Source: Plantago ovata (lineage: Eukaryota > Streptophyta > Magnoliopsida > Lamiales > Plantaginaceae). From it: 64,000 nucleotides of DNA. Where the stretch lies: assembly GCA_028274465.1 (NCBI GenBank), contig CM051457.1, positions 16,875,097-16,939,096 on the forward strand, written 5' to 3'. Every line of letters begins with the position of its first letter. The stretch's first letter is position 1. Below are positions 35,458 through 48,319 of this stretch, piece after piece. The notes beneath the pieces are model-generated. The model saw nothing but the letters and a program-made list of their open reading frames with translations, did no database searches and was not told where the DNA came from. Both the position numbers and the translations under genes were made by a program.

Positions 35458-36998
35458 GATCCCTTTATCAAGAAGGTTTGTGGTAAGATACAAAGCTGGA
35501 GTGCAAGGAACTTGAGTTATGCAGGTAGATTAGTACCAGTTAAGAGTGTTCTTATGAGCGCCAGGAACATGAAAAAGGTGCGTTGCATATTAAAGAACTT
35601 TTGAGCTGGAATAAAGCTCTACTTTGTTTGCAATTAATTCATTTATCTAATTCTACTGTTAACCCTACTGTTTGGAGTATGTGGGTGCATAGTTACAATC
35701 TTAAACATGATAGTATATGGACAGTTCAAGCAAAGGTGTCGGAATCCCCATGGTGGAAGCATATTCTAAAGCCGAGAGAGGAACTGAAGCACCATTTTCC
35801 TGGGGAAAGGATTGAAGACTGGAAGCAAGAGGTGAGGGCAAATTTAGTTAATAAATGGTATAAGGCTTTTCGTAAGGAAGAAGTTACTGTGGAGTGGCAT
35901 GATCATGTATGGAACTGCATCTCTCCTATAAATTCTTTTATTAATTGGTTTGTTATGAATAAAATACTTTCTACTAAGGTGAGATTAGTAAAGTTTCATT
36001 TACTTGATGATGCAACTTGTGCTTTATGTTTGGATGTTGATGAGAGTTTAGATCATTTATATTTGAGTGTCCTAAGGTTCAACATGTGCTTTTTACTATG
36101 ATGAGGGTTGTGGGTTACCGTTGCAAGAATGTTAATCTTAGGAGTTGGATAGAATGTTGTAGTAGATTTCTGCACAAGAGTAGCATGGTTTACCAAGTCA
36201 GAGCAGCAGCGTTTGGAAGTGTGATTGATGGAGTGTGGAGATTGAGGAATGATACAGTTTTTTATGAAAATTACTCTGCATAACAAGTATGTAGGGACTT
36301 AGCTGGTGAGTTATTGGTCAAGATACAACAACAATATGAAAAGAAGAATAATAGGTATATCAAACAGGTAACATCTAAGCCGATTACTCTTGTTTAATAG
36401 TGTATGTTCATGCTTCTTTTTCTATTTTAGCTGTGTATTTGAAACTGGTGCCTCACTGGGACTAGTTTAGTCCGGTATGTTGAGTTGTGTAGTTGTTGGG
36501 TTTGTTCAGCTGTGTAGTTGCCTGTACATATTACAAACAAGGAGAGAAACATTTGTAAAAAGCTTTGCTTAAAATAGTAAGTTGTTTATGTTCCTTATAC
36601 TCTTCTCTACCCCCTGAAAGAGTCATGATCGGTGAAAAGAAGCACTGCCTCTTTGACGGCTTTGAATCCACCTGAGGTTGCTTGGCGAGTAAGATCACAG
36701 ACAACGTGTATGAAGTTGGAATGAAGAGGGCACCTCTGCCTTGATCAGATTCTTATTTGAAGATTTGTTTGATTGTATTGATTGTGTGGATTTGATTACA
36801 TAGGATTGTAGATCTTAGTTTGGCTCTGAATAGAGTAATAATCCTAGATTAGAGCTCTATTCATTCCATTGTCGAGATAGTTCACCGATTAGTTATGAAT
36901 TGTTTGTGGTAAGCATGAGCTTCAACTTGGGGTATGCCCCTCGTATCCTACTGACTCTTTTGGGCTTCTATAACTTTACCTTTCGTGCAAAAAAAAAT
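35458..36998 (+). mobile_element. LINE retrotransposon remnant, 3' part
   Basis: A short first block (35458-35600) reads like the end of a LINE reverse transcriptase, with IQSWSARNLSYAGRLVPVKS. After an internal deletion the next frame (35583-36101) matches the region before and including the zf-RVT domain: KELLSWNKAL, MWVHSYNLKHDSIW, WHDHVWNCISPINSFINW and a cysteine pair in CALCLDVDESLDHLY. The zinc-binding part is broken by a frameshift at about 36060. The element ends near 36988-36996 with CTTTCGTGC followed by a poly(A) tract, as in plant LINEs. It is 5'-truncated and inactive. Confidence 0.82.
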
Positions 36999-37246
36999 AC
37001 AAGCGTGGCAACCACACACAAGACATATAAAAAATGATAAAATAATAGAAAAAATGGACCCGATGCGAGTGATATTTTTTCAACCGCGACTAATTTTATG
37101 AAAAAGTTAACGGGAGGACGGTTTGTGCGGTCGAATGCTTTGGTCACTCGTAGTGGGCCGGAATGAGGGTTCATGAAGCCCAACCCAACCATTGTCTTCC
37201 CCAAATTTGCCGAATACTACTACTACTATTGTGGAAGCGACCAAAA

Positions 37247-38134
37247 ATGTCAGCTACTACTAGTTCAAGTTGTACACTATTATTAGCTACTCGTCGTTTT
37301 GTTGTTCCAATAAACCCCCAATTCAACAACTCCTTTGCCACTAAACTCTCCCCCACAACCACCGTCTCGCTCCGTCGCATTGCCGCCGTAAGGATGAATT
37401 CCTCCACAACAGAATCAGCAACACCAGAATCCACCGAAACTCCCGCCGCGGCGGACACGGTGGTGCAGTACGTTGTCCTGCGGCGAGACTTGATTGAGAG
37501 CTGGCCGTTGGGTAGCGTCGTCACACAGGGGTGCCATGCCTCTGTTGCAGCAATCTGGGCTCACAAGGATGATCCTGTCACTCTCGATTATTGTTCCCCT
37601 CTCAATATTGACAATATGCACAAGGTTACCAATTTTCCCCTTTGTTAGAATTTATAGTAACTAGCTGCTATGTTTGTTTTCAATTTCACCTGCAAATTCA
37701 ATTGGTTCAATTTGCATATCATATGATCTAATTAATAAACCTTCTACTGCTAGTGATCTATCCATCAATAATCTTATTTTAGTGGTTTTGCTTATTGTTT
37801 GAAAAGAGATTGTTGAAAATGAAACACGGTTTAATATAGCATCTATTATTGTATCAGATAATTAAGCTTGTTTGTTGCATACAAGTGAAGTCAACTGGTA
37901 TTATAACTAAGTTTTTTTTTCCAACTGTAATTATGATTATGCTATATGCAGGTAACACTTGAAGTAAAGGGTGAAACTCAGTTGGTGAACTTATCCGAGA
38001 AATTAAAACTTGGTGGCATTGTTCATAAGCTCTGGATTGAACAACCAGAGAATATTTCTACATGTCTTGCTACAAAACCCTACCCTAAATCTGTTGTATC
38101 ATCCTTTTTCAAGAAGTTGAAGCTCTGTAAGTGA
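37247..38134 (+). CDS. PTRHD1: PTRHD1-type peptidyl-tRNA hydrolase, organelle-targeted
   Basis: Two exons (37247-37624 and 37952-38134) joined in frame at MHK/VTLEVKG give 186 residues. The C-terminal 115 residues form a PTH2-type fold: QYVVLRRDLIESWPLGSVVT, QGCHASVAAIW, NLSEKLKLGGIVHKLWIEQP and a YPKSVVSSFFKKLKL end. PTH2-type enzymes release peptides from tRNA after premature drop-off; the activity of PTRHD1 members is less certain. The first 65 or so residues are rich in Ser and Thr and poor in acid residues, like a plastid or mitochondrial transit peptide. An upstream in-frame Met at 37163 would add 28 residues; I prefer 37247 because it gives a normal transit peptide. Confidence 0.88.
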
Positions 38135-38440
38135 TGGAGTATAACTCATTACTCTGTCAACGATCTACAAATGTATCATTCTTCAAAGGTTTCAAGGTTT
38201 CACTCGCAGTGAAATTCTTTTGTCCTTTATGAAAGCCAAACTTTATCTTATTTCTCCATCCCTTCCATATTGCTGGGCAATACTTGAGCTGGCTGTCCCC
38301 GACCCTATTGTTAGCTAGCAGCGGGTATTCTGTCCGCCCTTATTGCTTCTATTGGTAGTCCTTGCAGTTTGTTGGTCTGTTCTACAATTGGTTAGTTTAT
38401 AGCGCCATGTGATAATTTGCACGTTCGATTTTCGGTTGCC

Positions 38441-39500
38441 GACTCCTTTGAAAAAAATCATGACAAATGTTAGGAAAGTTTTGACCATGGGATTAAATAT
38501 ACAGTTAGAGATTTTCTGCAGTAAATTAATTAGTTGAAATCGGGAAAATGATGTGCATTCTAATAGTAGATCCCCAAACCTTTAATACTCGTGAGAATCT
38601 TAAAAGTAAAAACAGAAGAAAGTTTAAAGTTGCAACAGAAGATACTTTGAACAAGTTTATTTTAAGAAAGCCGTTTCTTGGTTCACCCATGTATATGTTA
38701 CATGTACTTTACCTCCTATTCCACAGAATTCGATGCAGTACACAGACGTTTGTGAAATTGTTTTTGGTAGCATAACATCTGCACACGAAATTGAATGAAA
38801 GAAAAATCAATTAGATGTTTGTAGTGTTATGAACTGAAATGTTTGTATTGTTATGAACTGAAGCAGGAAAATGGATAGTTAGAATCAATGAAATATAAGA
38901 AATATTCAGTTATTACTCGCTCATGTTGCAAACAGGGCAATGGCACCGGGTATTTGGGTTCATTCGTTGAGTTGGAATAATTTTGGAACAAGAATCCACC
39001 TTGTAAATACAATCAGGCAATGAGAGAAAAAGAGGGTAGTTTTCATTTGCATTATTGCTTTACAAACCTGTTGGTTGATCATACCTGATATACAGGCTCT
39101 GATATATATAGGAGAAGTTGATGAAGAAAATGAGCAATTTATCATGAAGATAATGTGGTCAAGAAAGATAAGCACAAGTGACATTAGTTTCTTTAGGCTC
39201 AAATTGAATTGATCAAACAGTAGTACACTAGTACAGCATATTTGAACAGAATTGTTTGGGTAGTTGAATGTACATCTATATGTGTGTGTGTGTTTTCTTC
39301 TTTTCTTTTTCCTTAAAACCCAAAAAGAAGCATCAAGTTCAGTTTGTATTTTGGCAATATACGCAAAGCTTCCCGATCACTAAGTAACCGTCAATGAAGA
39401 AGGATGATCTGACGATCCAAGTTCAAATATGAAAGTGAGAGTTTCAGTTACCACTTTCAACATGGAAGATCATAGGGCAAGGCAACCTACCACATAGGTT
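38441..39500. repeat. Segmental duplication, copy A (about 1.06 kb)
   Basis: Copy A of a direct duplication; copy B is 40625-41584. Shared blocks in the same order include CATGACAAATGTTAGGAA, ACCTCCTATTCCACAGAAT, CAGGCTCTGATATA (copy B has CAGAGGCTCTGATATA), AAGCACAAGTGACAT-AGTTTC and GACGATCCAAGTT, with many substitutions and small gaps. No gene is recognised inside. Confidence 0.85.
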
Positions 39501-39540
39501 TTAGTACAAAGTAACCGTCTCTGACTCTGACCATGTGGCA

Positions 39541-39603
39541 GGTACCTGCTCTTAAAAATGTGAGCTTCTCCATACAGGCTAATGAGATAATTGCAGTCGT
39601 AAG
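39541..39603 (+). other. Exon-like fragment resembling an ABC-transporter strand
   Basis: Between an acceptor-like GGCAG and a donor-like GTAAGA, the plus strand reads VPALKNVSFSIQANEIIAV, which looks like the segment just before the Walker A loop of ABC ATPases. The Walker A itself is not found downstream. Probably a gene-fragment relic or a chance likeness. Confidence 0.3.
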
Positions 39604-40624
39604 AAAATGTCTGCTCATAAAATACTTATTTGAGTTGGTATCCAAGATTCCAAATACTGATCAAGATCTTACTTTGGAAAGGTTGGTGTCAACGGCACAT
39701 TCATCAATCTCTTCTTACTTGGCCTCTATGAACCAAGCAGTGGGGAGGTAACCAGGAATTAAATTCTCTAAAATTACTTTTCCCTTTATTGCTCTGATAT
39801 GTGGATATTATCGAACAACAGTGCTTGTCCATGGAAGAAGTGGATGTGTGTGGAGTTGTTGAAGAAGAAAATCAACCACCACTGGGCAAAATCAAACTGA
39901 AGAACTGGGATGTGCTCTTGCTGATGGAGAAAGAGAAGACAATAAAGGGCTTGAGCTCCTCTGTTTCTTTCTGGAGAAGAAGAGCTCGCCTGTCTGACGC
40001 AAGTTAGAGAGAAGAAGAGCTCGTCTGTCTGGAGACGACAAGTTAGAGACAAGAAGAGAAGAAAGAGTGTTTGAGTTGGGTTTGGAGCAGATTTCTAGTC
40101 CAATTTAATTTTTTAGAAAATGTTGGTTTTTCTTTTTTCTAGTACAAACCAAACGGGCTCCAATTGCTCCTTTGTTTATACCAGAAGATTATTATAGTCG
40201 ATCTGTATTTTTTGGAGATCTTTTATAATTAAAGAATTAAATTTTAATCCATCGTACCCAAAATTACCGGTAAAAATGAATTTTAACTGAAAATAATGGA
40301 TCAGATTTAATTTAATACATAACAATTATCCAATGAATAAGGGCGATTTCTCACACCGAAAAGAAAAGAAGAAAAGGAAAGTAGAACTCTCTGAGTCTTT
40401 TTAGGTTCTCTCTCCCCCAGAAGCATCACTGCGTCCGGTGCAGGTGGTACTAGTCACTACCCACGGGCGAAATTATTTTGCAGGAGCAGCATGCCCATTG
40501 TTAAGTCCTTGCAGATAGATAGATAGATCCATCATAGATCCATCCAATCCATGACTCCTATTGTCCTCCGATACTAACAGGTAATCTGACCGCTCCTGCC
40601 AGTACCTTCTAATTTTCATTTTGC
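39604..40624. other. Spacer between the duplicated copies
   Basis: It contains a short imperfect tandem repeat (about 39970-40065) built on GAAGAAGAGCTCG-CTGTCTG and a pyrimidine-rich patch near 40390-40420. No gene is recognised. Confidence 0.5.
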
Positions 40625-41584
40625 TGACTCCTTAAAAAAACATCATGACAAATGTTAGGAAGGTTTGACAATGGGATTAGATTATACATTTAGAGATTTT
40701 TAGACATTTAGATTAATTAGTTGAATCTTTTAATACTCGTAAGAATAAAAAAATGAAGCAAAAGAAAGTTTTAAGTCGAGACAGCAAAGGTACTTTGAAC
40801 AATATAATGAAATTTTAAGAAAGCCGTTCTTGGTTTGCTCATTACCTCCTATTCCACAGAATCTGATGCAGTACATAGACGATTGTGAAGTTGTTTCCAC
40901 TAGCGTAACATCTGGTATGAAATTGAATGAAAGGTAGATGAATCAGATGTTCGTATTGTTATGAACCGAAGCAAGAAAATAGATAGTACAGTAATAATTA
41001 AATAAGATATATGAAACAGTTGATACTCACTCAAATTGTTGCAAACATGACAATTGCATCGGATGTTTGGGTTCATTCCTCAAGTCATTGTGTAAATACA
41101 ATTAGGCAATGAGAGAAAAAAGAGGCTAACTTTTCATTCGTGTTATTGCTCTACAAACCTGTGGGTTGATCTTCCCTGATATACAGAGGCTCTGATATAC
41201 TATTATAGAAGGAAAAGTTGTTGAAGAAATGAATTGAGCAACGTATCATGAAGATAATGTGGTCAATAAAATACAAGCACAAGTGACATCAGTTTCTTTA
41301 GGCTCAAATTGAATTGATCAACAGTAGTACAGTACTATTTGAACAGATTTGTTTGGGTTGTTGAATACTTGAATTGAATGTACATTTATATATATGTCTG
41401 TTTTTTCTTCTTTCTTTTTGCATAAAACCCAAAAAGAAGCATTAAGTTTAGTTTATTGATCCATTGAAGAATGATTTGACGATCCAAGTTGAGCGAAGCT
41501 TCATCGAAGGATGATTTGACGATCCAAGTTGAAATATGAAAGCTTTCAACAGGGAGGTTCATACAAGGCAATACCACATAGGCT
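40625..41584. repeat. Segmental duplication, copy B (about 0.96 kb)
   Basis: Second copy, in the same orientation, about 1.1 kb downstream of copy A. It ends about 210 bp from the stop of the PPR gene. Near its right end a block of about 28 bp, GATGATTTGACGATCCAAGTTG, is itself doubled (41470-41533). Confidence 0.85.
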
Positions 41585-41794
41585 TTCAACAGGGAGTAGA
41601 TACTAAAAACCTATTTTTGCAAGCAAACAAATAAATAACTGCACTTCCCATGCTTCAAAAGAAGATTTTAACAGGAGAGACTGGATTTTACTGTTGGAGA
41701 TAGCCTCAAAAGGAAGTACTATAGTAGTGTTTTTTTCTTTTTTTCTGTTAAACAAAAGGAGACATGAGATGGCAAAAGCTATGTTTCACCTTAA

Positions 41795-43207
41795 CTATGC
41801 CATGCTACACGCTGGAAGTTTGTGAATTCCAGCATCAACCATCTCCCTCCTAACAGCAGCAGCATGATCCCATACACCTGCCCCAGCATAAATGCTAGAT
41901 AAAAGCACGTATCTCCCATCGTGACCGGGTTGCAACTCAATCAAACGTCTACCAACTTCTTTCCCCAGATCAACATCCCCATGGACTCTACAAGCACCCA
42001 AAAGAGCACCCAACACAGAGCCATCAGCCTCAAAAGGCATGCTTCTCACAAGTTCAAATGCCTCTTTTAAGAGACCCGATCTCCCTAGAAGATCAACTAC
42101 ACAACCATAATGCTCCATCCTCGGGGTAATTGCATACTCATGGGACATTGATTTAAACAGCTCCAAACCCAAGTCCACAAGCTTTATTCGAGCACAGGCT
42201 GACAGGACTCCGACAAAAGTCACTTCATTTGGATGGAATCCCAAATCCTTCATCGTCTGAAACATGTCCAAGCTCTGTCTTTCCCTTCCATTTGAAGACA
42301 GGGAACAAATCATAGCATTCCAAGTACTTACATCTTTCACAGCCATTAATTTGAACATAGTGAAGGCATAACTTAGGCAGGCCATTTTCCCATAAAATGA
42401 CACTAGTGCTGTTCCGATGAAAACAGTAAACTCTGTCTCACTCCTTAATAGATATCCATGAATTTGCTTCCCCTGATGCAATGCAAAAGCAATATCCAGA
42501 TTTGCACATGAAGAAAGGACACTGACGAAGGTGGCCTCGTTTGGCTTCACACAACCATTGATTACGTCCTTATCAAGCATCATGTCTTTAAAACAACCAA
42601 TCGCCTCCCGAAACTTCCCGTTCTTCACATAACCGTTGATAATACTCGTCCATGAATAAACATCTCTCTTTGGCATGTTTGAAAACATTGCAGTGGCTGA
42701 CCCCATGTCCCCATGTTTCGCAAAAGCATCAAGCATTGCATTATACGAAACAACACATGGCTGAGGAATATCGGCAAACATCCTACCGGCACTCTTCATA
42801 TCACGTATCTGTGAGTAAAGGGAAAGAAAAGATGTCCGTACAAACGGATCATTAAACACACCTCTTTTGCAACACTGTGCATTGAGGGAGTTACCAATAT
42901 ATGAAGTGTAAGGCCGTGGGATTTTAGCTGTGGCTTTGAGAAGAGAAGGAAAAGTGTGGCTATTAGGAGAAGCCTGATGACGAAGCATGTGAATGAAGAG
43001 AGTAATAACAGTCTTAGGAGTTGAAATCTTGAGGTAGGACCGGATGAGGGTGTTGTAATGGAGGGTATTAGTCCATTGATGCGTAATGAGGAGGTGGCCA
43101 TAGGTAATTAACAAAGAGTGAATTTGTTTAACATGGCCGGAATGATTAATGGAACGTTGAAGAGTTTGGAGTAAAAACTCCGTCGAACATGTTTGGACAT
43201 TGTGCAT
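41795..43207 (-). CDS. PLS-class pentatricopeptide repeat protein with E-type end
   Basis: Intronless, 470 residues, typical of plant PPR genes. Helical repeats run through most of the protein; clear ones include PCVVSYNAMLDAFAKHGDMG, RDVYSWTSIINGYVKNGKFR, VKPNEATFVSVLSSCANLD, VSTWNAMICSLSSNGRERQS and HPNEVTFVGVLSACARIKLV, followed by the E-domain-like region (HYGCVVDLLGRSGLLKEA, GALLGACRVHGDVDLGKE, YVLLSSIYAGAGVWDHA). The protein stops soon after GIHKLPACS, with no E+ or DYW domain. Such proteins bind organelle RNA, one base per repeat, and recruit an editing deaminase in trans. No strong transit peptide is obvious. The start is the first Met of the frame. Confidence 0.93.
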   Translation of the reverse strand: MHNVQTCSTEFLLQTLQRSINHSGHVKQIHSLLITYGHLLITHQWTNTLHYNTLIRSYLKISTPKTVITLFIHMLRHQASPNSHTFPSLLKATAKIPRPYTSYIGNSLNAQCCKRGVFNDPFVRTSFLSLYSQIRDMKSAGRMFADIPQPCVVSYNAMLDAFAKHGDMGSATAMFSNMPKRDVYSWTSIINGYVKNGKFREAIGCFKDMMLDKDVINGCVKPNEATFVSVLSSCANLDIAFALHQGKQIHGYLLRSETEFTVFIGTALVSFYGKMACLSYAFTMFKLMAVKDVSTWNAMICSLSSNGRERQSLDMFQTMKDLGFHPNEVTFVGVLSACARIKLVDLGLELFKSMSHEYAITPRMEHYGCVVDLLGRSGLLKEAFELVRSMPFEADGSVLGALLGACRVHGDVDLGKEVGRRLIELQPGHDGRYVLLSSIYAGAGVWDHAAAVRREMVDAGIHKLPACSMA

Positions 43208-45524
43208 TTTATTTCGTCAGTGATTCATCGAACAGTATTTCGTCTTTCTTCGAAACAAAGTCCATTTGTTTCTCAACTGAGTTAATGTTTTCAGCAACTG
43301 TCTCTGCATGCTTCTATTTTACAGTGTTTCTGTAGAAGAAAACGGCATTGTAATCAAATTAGCATGATGAACACAAAAGCAAAGACACTAAAAGCCATAC
43401 CAATTACCAACCAAATTTAATACTCTTGCGAATTGACAATTCAAATCATCCCGAATTTGAAGTTTTGGGGGAAGAAATTACATTATACTAGTACTATTAC
43501 TCTATTTCTGAAGTAAGTGAGAATAAAACAGACTCAAACTCAAATTCAATGAGTTTAATAACAAGGAGCATTTCGTCGAACAGTTGGAGAGCAATGGCTA
43601 ATACCACATTACCAAATTTTCAACAAACAAATTGTATCGCATATCTCAGCAAGTTGGTAACAACGAGATAGATGAAACGGAAACAATATAACACTATACA
43701 TACATTGAGAGATTCAGTTGAAGAAGAAATAAATAAACATGACGACATTGAGGAGGTTGAGGCGTTAGTACCTGGTCATCTATATTTTCAGTGGAAGATT
43801 AGCTTGTCATCGGGTGATAGGGGTTGGTTTTGGCGGTGGCCGTGGGTTTATTATTGGGAAATGGGAAAGCTTTTCAAAATTAGGTAGAGTTCAGGAAGGA
43901 GTAAACGAGATGGCATTCGCTTTGCGCCGCTTACACTATAACTTAAATCTCCACGGCTCCACCTTCTCCAACCATCTTTTTTTCCTTTTTCTTTTTATTA
44001 ATATTATTTTATTTCATCCTTTTTTTTCATTACTTTTTTCATTTATTATTTTAAAACATCATATAAATTATACAATACTTCGCATACAATAAATATTACA
44101 AGAAATTCTTGAATAAAAAATAGTACAATAAATTTTCAAATAATAAATACACTCGTGAAAAATTAAAATTTTTAACAATAGACATAAAATATTACATAAA
44201 AATTGAAAATTAAAAATTAAACAATAAATATAAATTACTCCGTATTACTTAGAATGTGACCCCTACTTGAATGACAATTTCTGAGCTAAGTCGTGTGGAT
44301 GGCTTGTTCCGTCTCGTTAAGTGTTTGTCCATTTTCCAACTTTTTCCCCAACTTCATAAATATTTCTTATGGTTTGCTCGAGTATCCCTTGAATTGTGCT
44401 TTACTATATACAGTAATTCCTGGAAACTATGAATGGCTGGCTCATCCTTCCACAAGTGGAGGTACAAATACAATTCTCAATATACTGTATATGAGTTACC
44501 ACTGGACATTCAAAGAAGAGATGTTGGGCATCAGGAATAATCTCCAACTGAACCAGAATAGCTCTAGTTGGGAGTTTCTGATGAATTTATCCATGCAAAG
44601 TGTGTAAGTTCCGAAAAAAAATAATAATAATAAATCAAGTGTTGAGTATTACATGTAGCACAGGCAAACATAACATAAATCGAATAGATCGAAAATTCAA
44701 CGTGAAGGACATTAGGACAGGATGAAAATGTTTATATAGTCAGAATTAAAACAGATAATTCGATAGAGTGACATTACAAAAAAATAAATAATAATAAATA
44801 AAAATTCACATCGATCCGAATAAACAAAGTTCAATCGTGGTCTCTCACACCAGAGTGAGATCTTTGCTCCTCAACTGATGAGGTGTAAAAACTTTTATGC
44901 TGAAACAGAGATCCTTCTTATCCCCAAGGGCAGAATGTTACTTCCCTGTAGATAGATACATGTTTCCACATGTTCGTTTCAGAACTTGAACATCACAAAG
45001 ACGTTAAACGGAAAGCAGTCGCCAACTCATGAAGCTCCATCCTTCTCACTAATGTCTAATCTAGGAAGGAGAAACACAGACTTTACCAGCACACTAACCA
45101 GCTGATATAGCTAACTCGGGCAGGCAAGACAACTAATCAATAAGCGGCTGGGATTAGAACAACTAGACTGGTTCATCTAATTCAGAAATCAGAACCTAGT
45201 CCTACACAGAAAAAGTGCCACCACTATTAGTAGGAAAACCTTTCCCAGGTGGCAGTACCAATTAAATCTATTATGGATAAACCAAAATCACTTAATAAGT
45301 CTATTCTAGCAGATTCTCAAAATTCACGAGCTATTCTGATCACAAAAGCATGACAGAAGCTTTGCGTTCGACACAGAGATGTTTTATGTAGTATGGAATA
45401 AATCAATCCAAATCTACAGAATCTCAAATGTTCAAGAGCTATTCCAAATTTCCTAATCACAAAACAGAATTTTTCATACTCACGGGCATTTTCATCTGAT
45501 AAAGTTGAAAACTGAGCCCAAAAT

Positions 45525-45660
45525 CACTTTCACACCATGAATGAATTCTCTAAAGCTCCAGGAGGACACACAACACAAGCAGGTCGGGGGTTCGAGTCAC
45601 CACAGGGTAAATGGGGAACCATTATTTATCCTCGCTTTGCCGGTTCAAAAAAAAAAAAAA
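45525..45660 (+). mobile_element. tRNA-derived SINE
   Basis: It has a Pol III B-box match, GGGTTCGAGTCACC (45588-45601), followed by a body and a terminal run of about 14 A (45647-45660), then a CA microsatellite. A weak A-box-like segment lies upstream. The left boundary is approximate and no target-site duplication was confirmed. Confidence 0.65.
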
Positions 45661-48298
45661 CACACACACACACACAAGTAGTTATAACTGACAGACTCAA
45701 GGGGACCAATATAACTTCCACAATTAATCGAAATGTCGAAAGCTCAGAAACTGTAGCTATAGGATATAGAAGTATAAAGTTTCATAGTGATGCAAAGCGC
45801 TCTTGTTGCCTTAATGGCCAAGTAAGATATATACTACTATGAAAGAAAAAGAAAAATGGAACTTGGAGAATACAAAAGCAGACTGTTTCAAATCACAAAG
45901 AACCTACAAGCGTTACTGGTAACTTCCTAGACATCATATTCTTATCATGTAGGAGAGAATATTCCAACAAAACTCAGCTCGCCTCTCATGAAATCAACTA
46001 AAAGTTTTTTGTAAATTATTTTCTTTTTAAGCTATGAAAATAATAGAGAGATGAATTCGAAAACCAACTGATTTGAGGCAGAATATAGAAGTTTGTAGAT
46101 TAGATCTGAAAGATGAGAAATTTTAGAGTAACTTATGCAGTAAATGTCGATTTCGAAGGGTACAAAGTTCTATCCACTATACGAACAATTACATTGTGGG
46201 GTTTAAAATCTCTCGATTGATAGTGTATTATGGCACGTAAACAATATTTCATGGTATAAATGGTAACTCATAATACATTGTTGATGATATGATTTTGCAA
46301 ACAAGGGCACTCAATTCTTTCTCGATTTTCAGACTGAAATTGTCACATTTCACATGCTAATGATATGTAATGATAACAAATTAAATCACATGAGACCACA
46401 TAAACACAACAAATAGTTAAGTCTTGTGTGAAAAACATTAATGTGTCATATTCGGAACATGAACCACAATTCATATAGCAAGTTCATGACATTCCACACA
46501 TACAAGCTCTATGAAACTGAGAATCATCTTAAACATTCATTTCTAAGAGAACAGCTAAAAAAATAAGCACGTATGTGTGTCCAACCCTTAAAAAAATTAA
46601 GGCCATAAAAGTAATTTTCAAGTTCTATACTACACTCGGATGTTAAAACATGTCATGGTTCTCTTAATGTCTTTTTCTAAATTTCATCACATGCAAGCAT
46701 AATTAAATAGTGACACTAAAACATGAGTAAGACTTACATTTTAACATAAATCAATCCATCATTGACACACGGTATCAAGAATGTCATCATCATCACTGGC
46801 CACCTTAAGCAATTACTTCACTATACATATACAGAACACCTTTTTATCATTTTCATATACGGCAAAATTCAGTTTTCTCCAGATGTTCATGTGACTACAG
46901 ATTGACATCCTTAATGCAAGACATGCTAAACTTACAGTAACAAGTTGTAATTTCTTATTCAATTCGGCACTTACCATAGAATAATCATATAAAATAAACG
47001 GTTTTGTTAAAATACCATAATTCATGCGGCTCATATCCATGCCACCATCAATCTTGAAGCTTGAACGGAATTACTTTACTAAAAGTTATATTTATGTCCT
47101 ACACACACAAGAGGGAGGTTGCCTTTTCTGGGATACAAGGTCAGCAAATTTAATAGAACTGCAGAAACAAAAATATGTTCCAAGTTTTCCATCTTGTTTT
47201 TCATATATGTAATATACTTTTTTCCATGACATGAATCCTACCAAACTTATATATAGTTTTCCAACAAGTCATTCTGACCATTGTTTTAATGTCGAATGTA
47301 GGCGTGGAGCCACCAACACCAAAAGTGAATAAGCAGGTCGGCTACTATTCTAAATGTTAGTAACAATATGCATAAATACTCATAATCCAAGAAAATTACT
47401 AAAGATTCAAGTCATAGTCACAAGTCATAATAGGAGGTGCGAGGCAAAATCAACAAAAGCTAAGCAATATGAAAGCGAGTATCTGGCTGGTGATGGGAAG
47501 GAAATGGTGGGAGGAGAGGTAGTGAGTGTAGCTTATGCAGAGCAGTAGCCATTGTGTGTGTAACAGCTGTGCGAATATATTAATCAAAGAAGTGAAATGA
47601 GATTCTTTTATTTTGCTAGGTTTAGTAAGAGCAAAAGTTGGAATCCAACTCTAAAAAGGAGAAGACTAACCTAATTTGCTAAAGTGGCAGCTCCAAGTGC
47701 TCCACACACAACCTGAAGCTGCAACCTCATGAAGCACCAATATCATTGTGACATTTCCCGTAGTTGCATCTCTTGAATTGTGTCTCTCCATCTTTTTCCT
47801 TTCTAAGAGCTGTATATATTCAAATAGTTGTGTCTCATAAAGAATTCATCTTCTCCAAGGAGTCACACATATACACCTACAGTAGGTCTATTCTCATCGT
47901 TTTTATTTTTGAACGGAAGAGGTCGATCCAAATAAAAATCTGAACTTAAATCTTAACGTAACAACACATATAATGGACAAATATGCAACATAGGATTCCA
48001 AATAAACTCAACATAATCTAGATCTTATCACTCGAAGATATGTGACAAATCAGCCCTTTACTAAGGAGTGTTTTCGAAGAAGTATGTCTGGAAAGTTAAG
48101 ATTTGTGAAAGATAAGTTGAAAATAGTAAAAATGAAAAGCAGAAATCTTTTGCAAGACAGTGAGAGATAGGTACAAGTTAACCTATTTGCAATAGTAATA
48201 GAAATACCAATAATATTCATGTTAAAGTACTATATTTAGTGTGCAAACACTCAAAAAGAAGCACTATAAATAAACTTATATTTTTTTTGTTGTTGTTT

Positions 48299-48319
48299 GG
48301 GGGGGGGGGGGGGGGGGGG
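48299..48319 (+). repeat. 21-base G homopolymer
   Basis: An uninterrupted run of 21 G follows TTGTTGTTGTTT. The exact length is prone to assembly error. Confidence 0.9.

Noticed and set aside
44293..44607. 104-codon plus-strand frame
   Set aside because: No family resemblance, and composition is like the surrounding non-coding DNA.
45588..45601. Functional tRNA gene
   Set aside because: A B-box is present but there is no cloverleaf; the poly(A) end points to a SINE.
47460..47552. Minus-strand reading MATALHKLHSLPLLPPF as the first exon of a plastid protein
   Set aside because: It looks like a transit peptide but stops after 31 codons, and no following exon could be joined.
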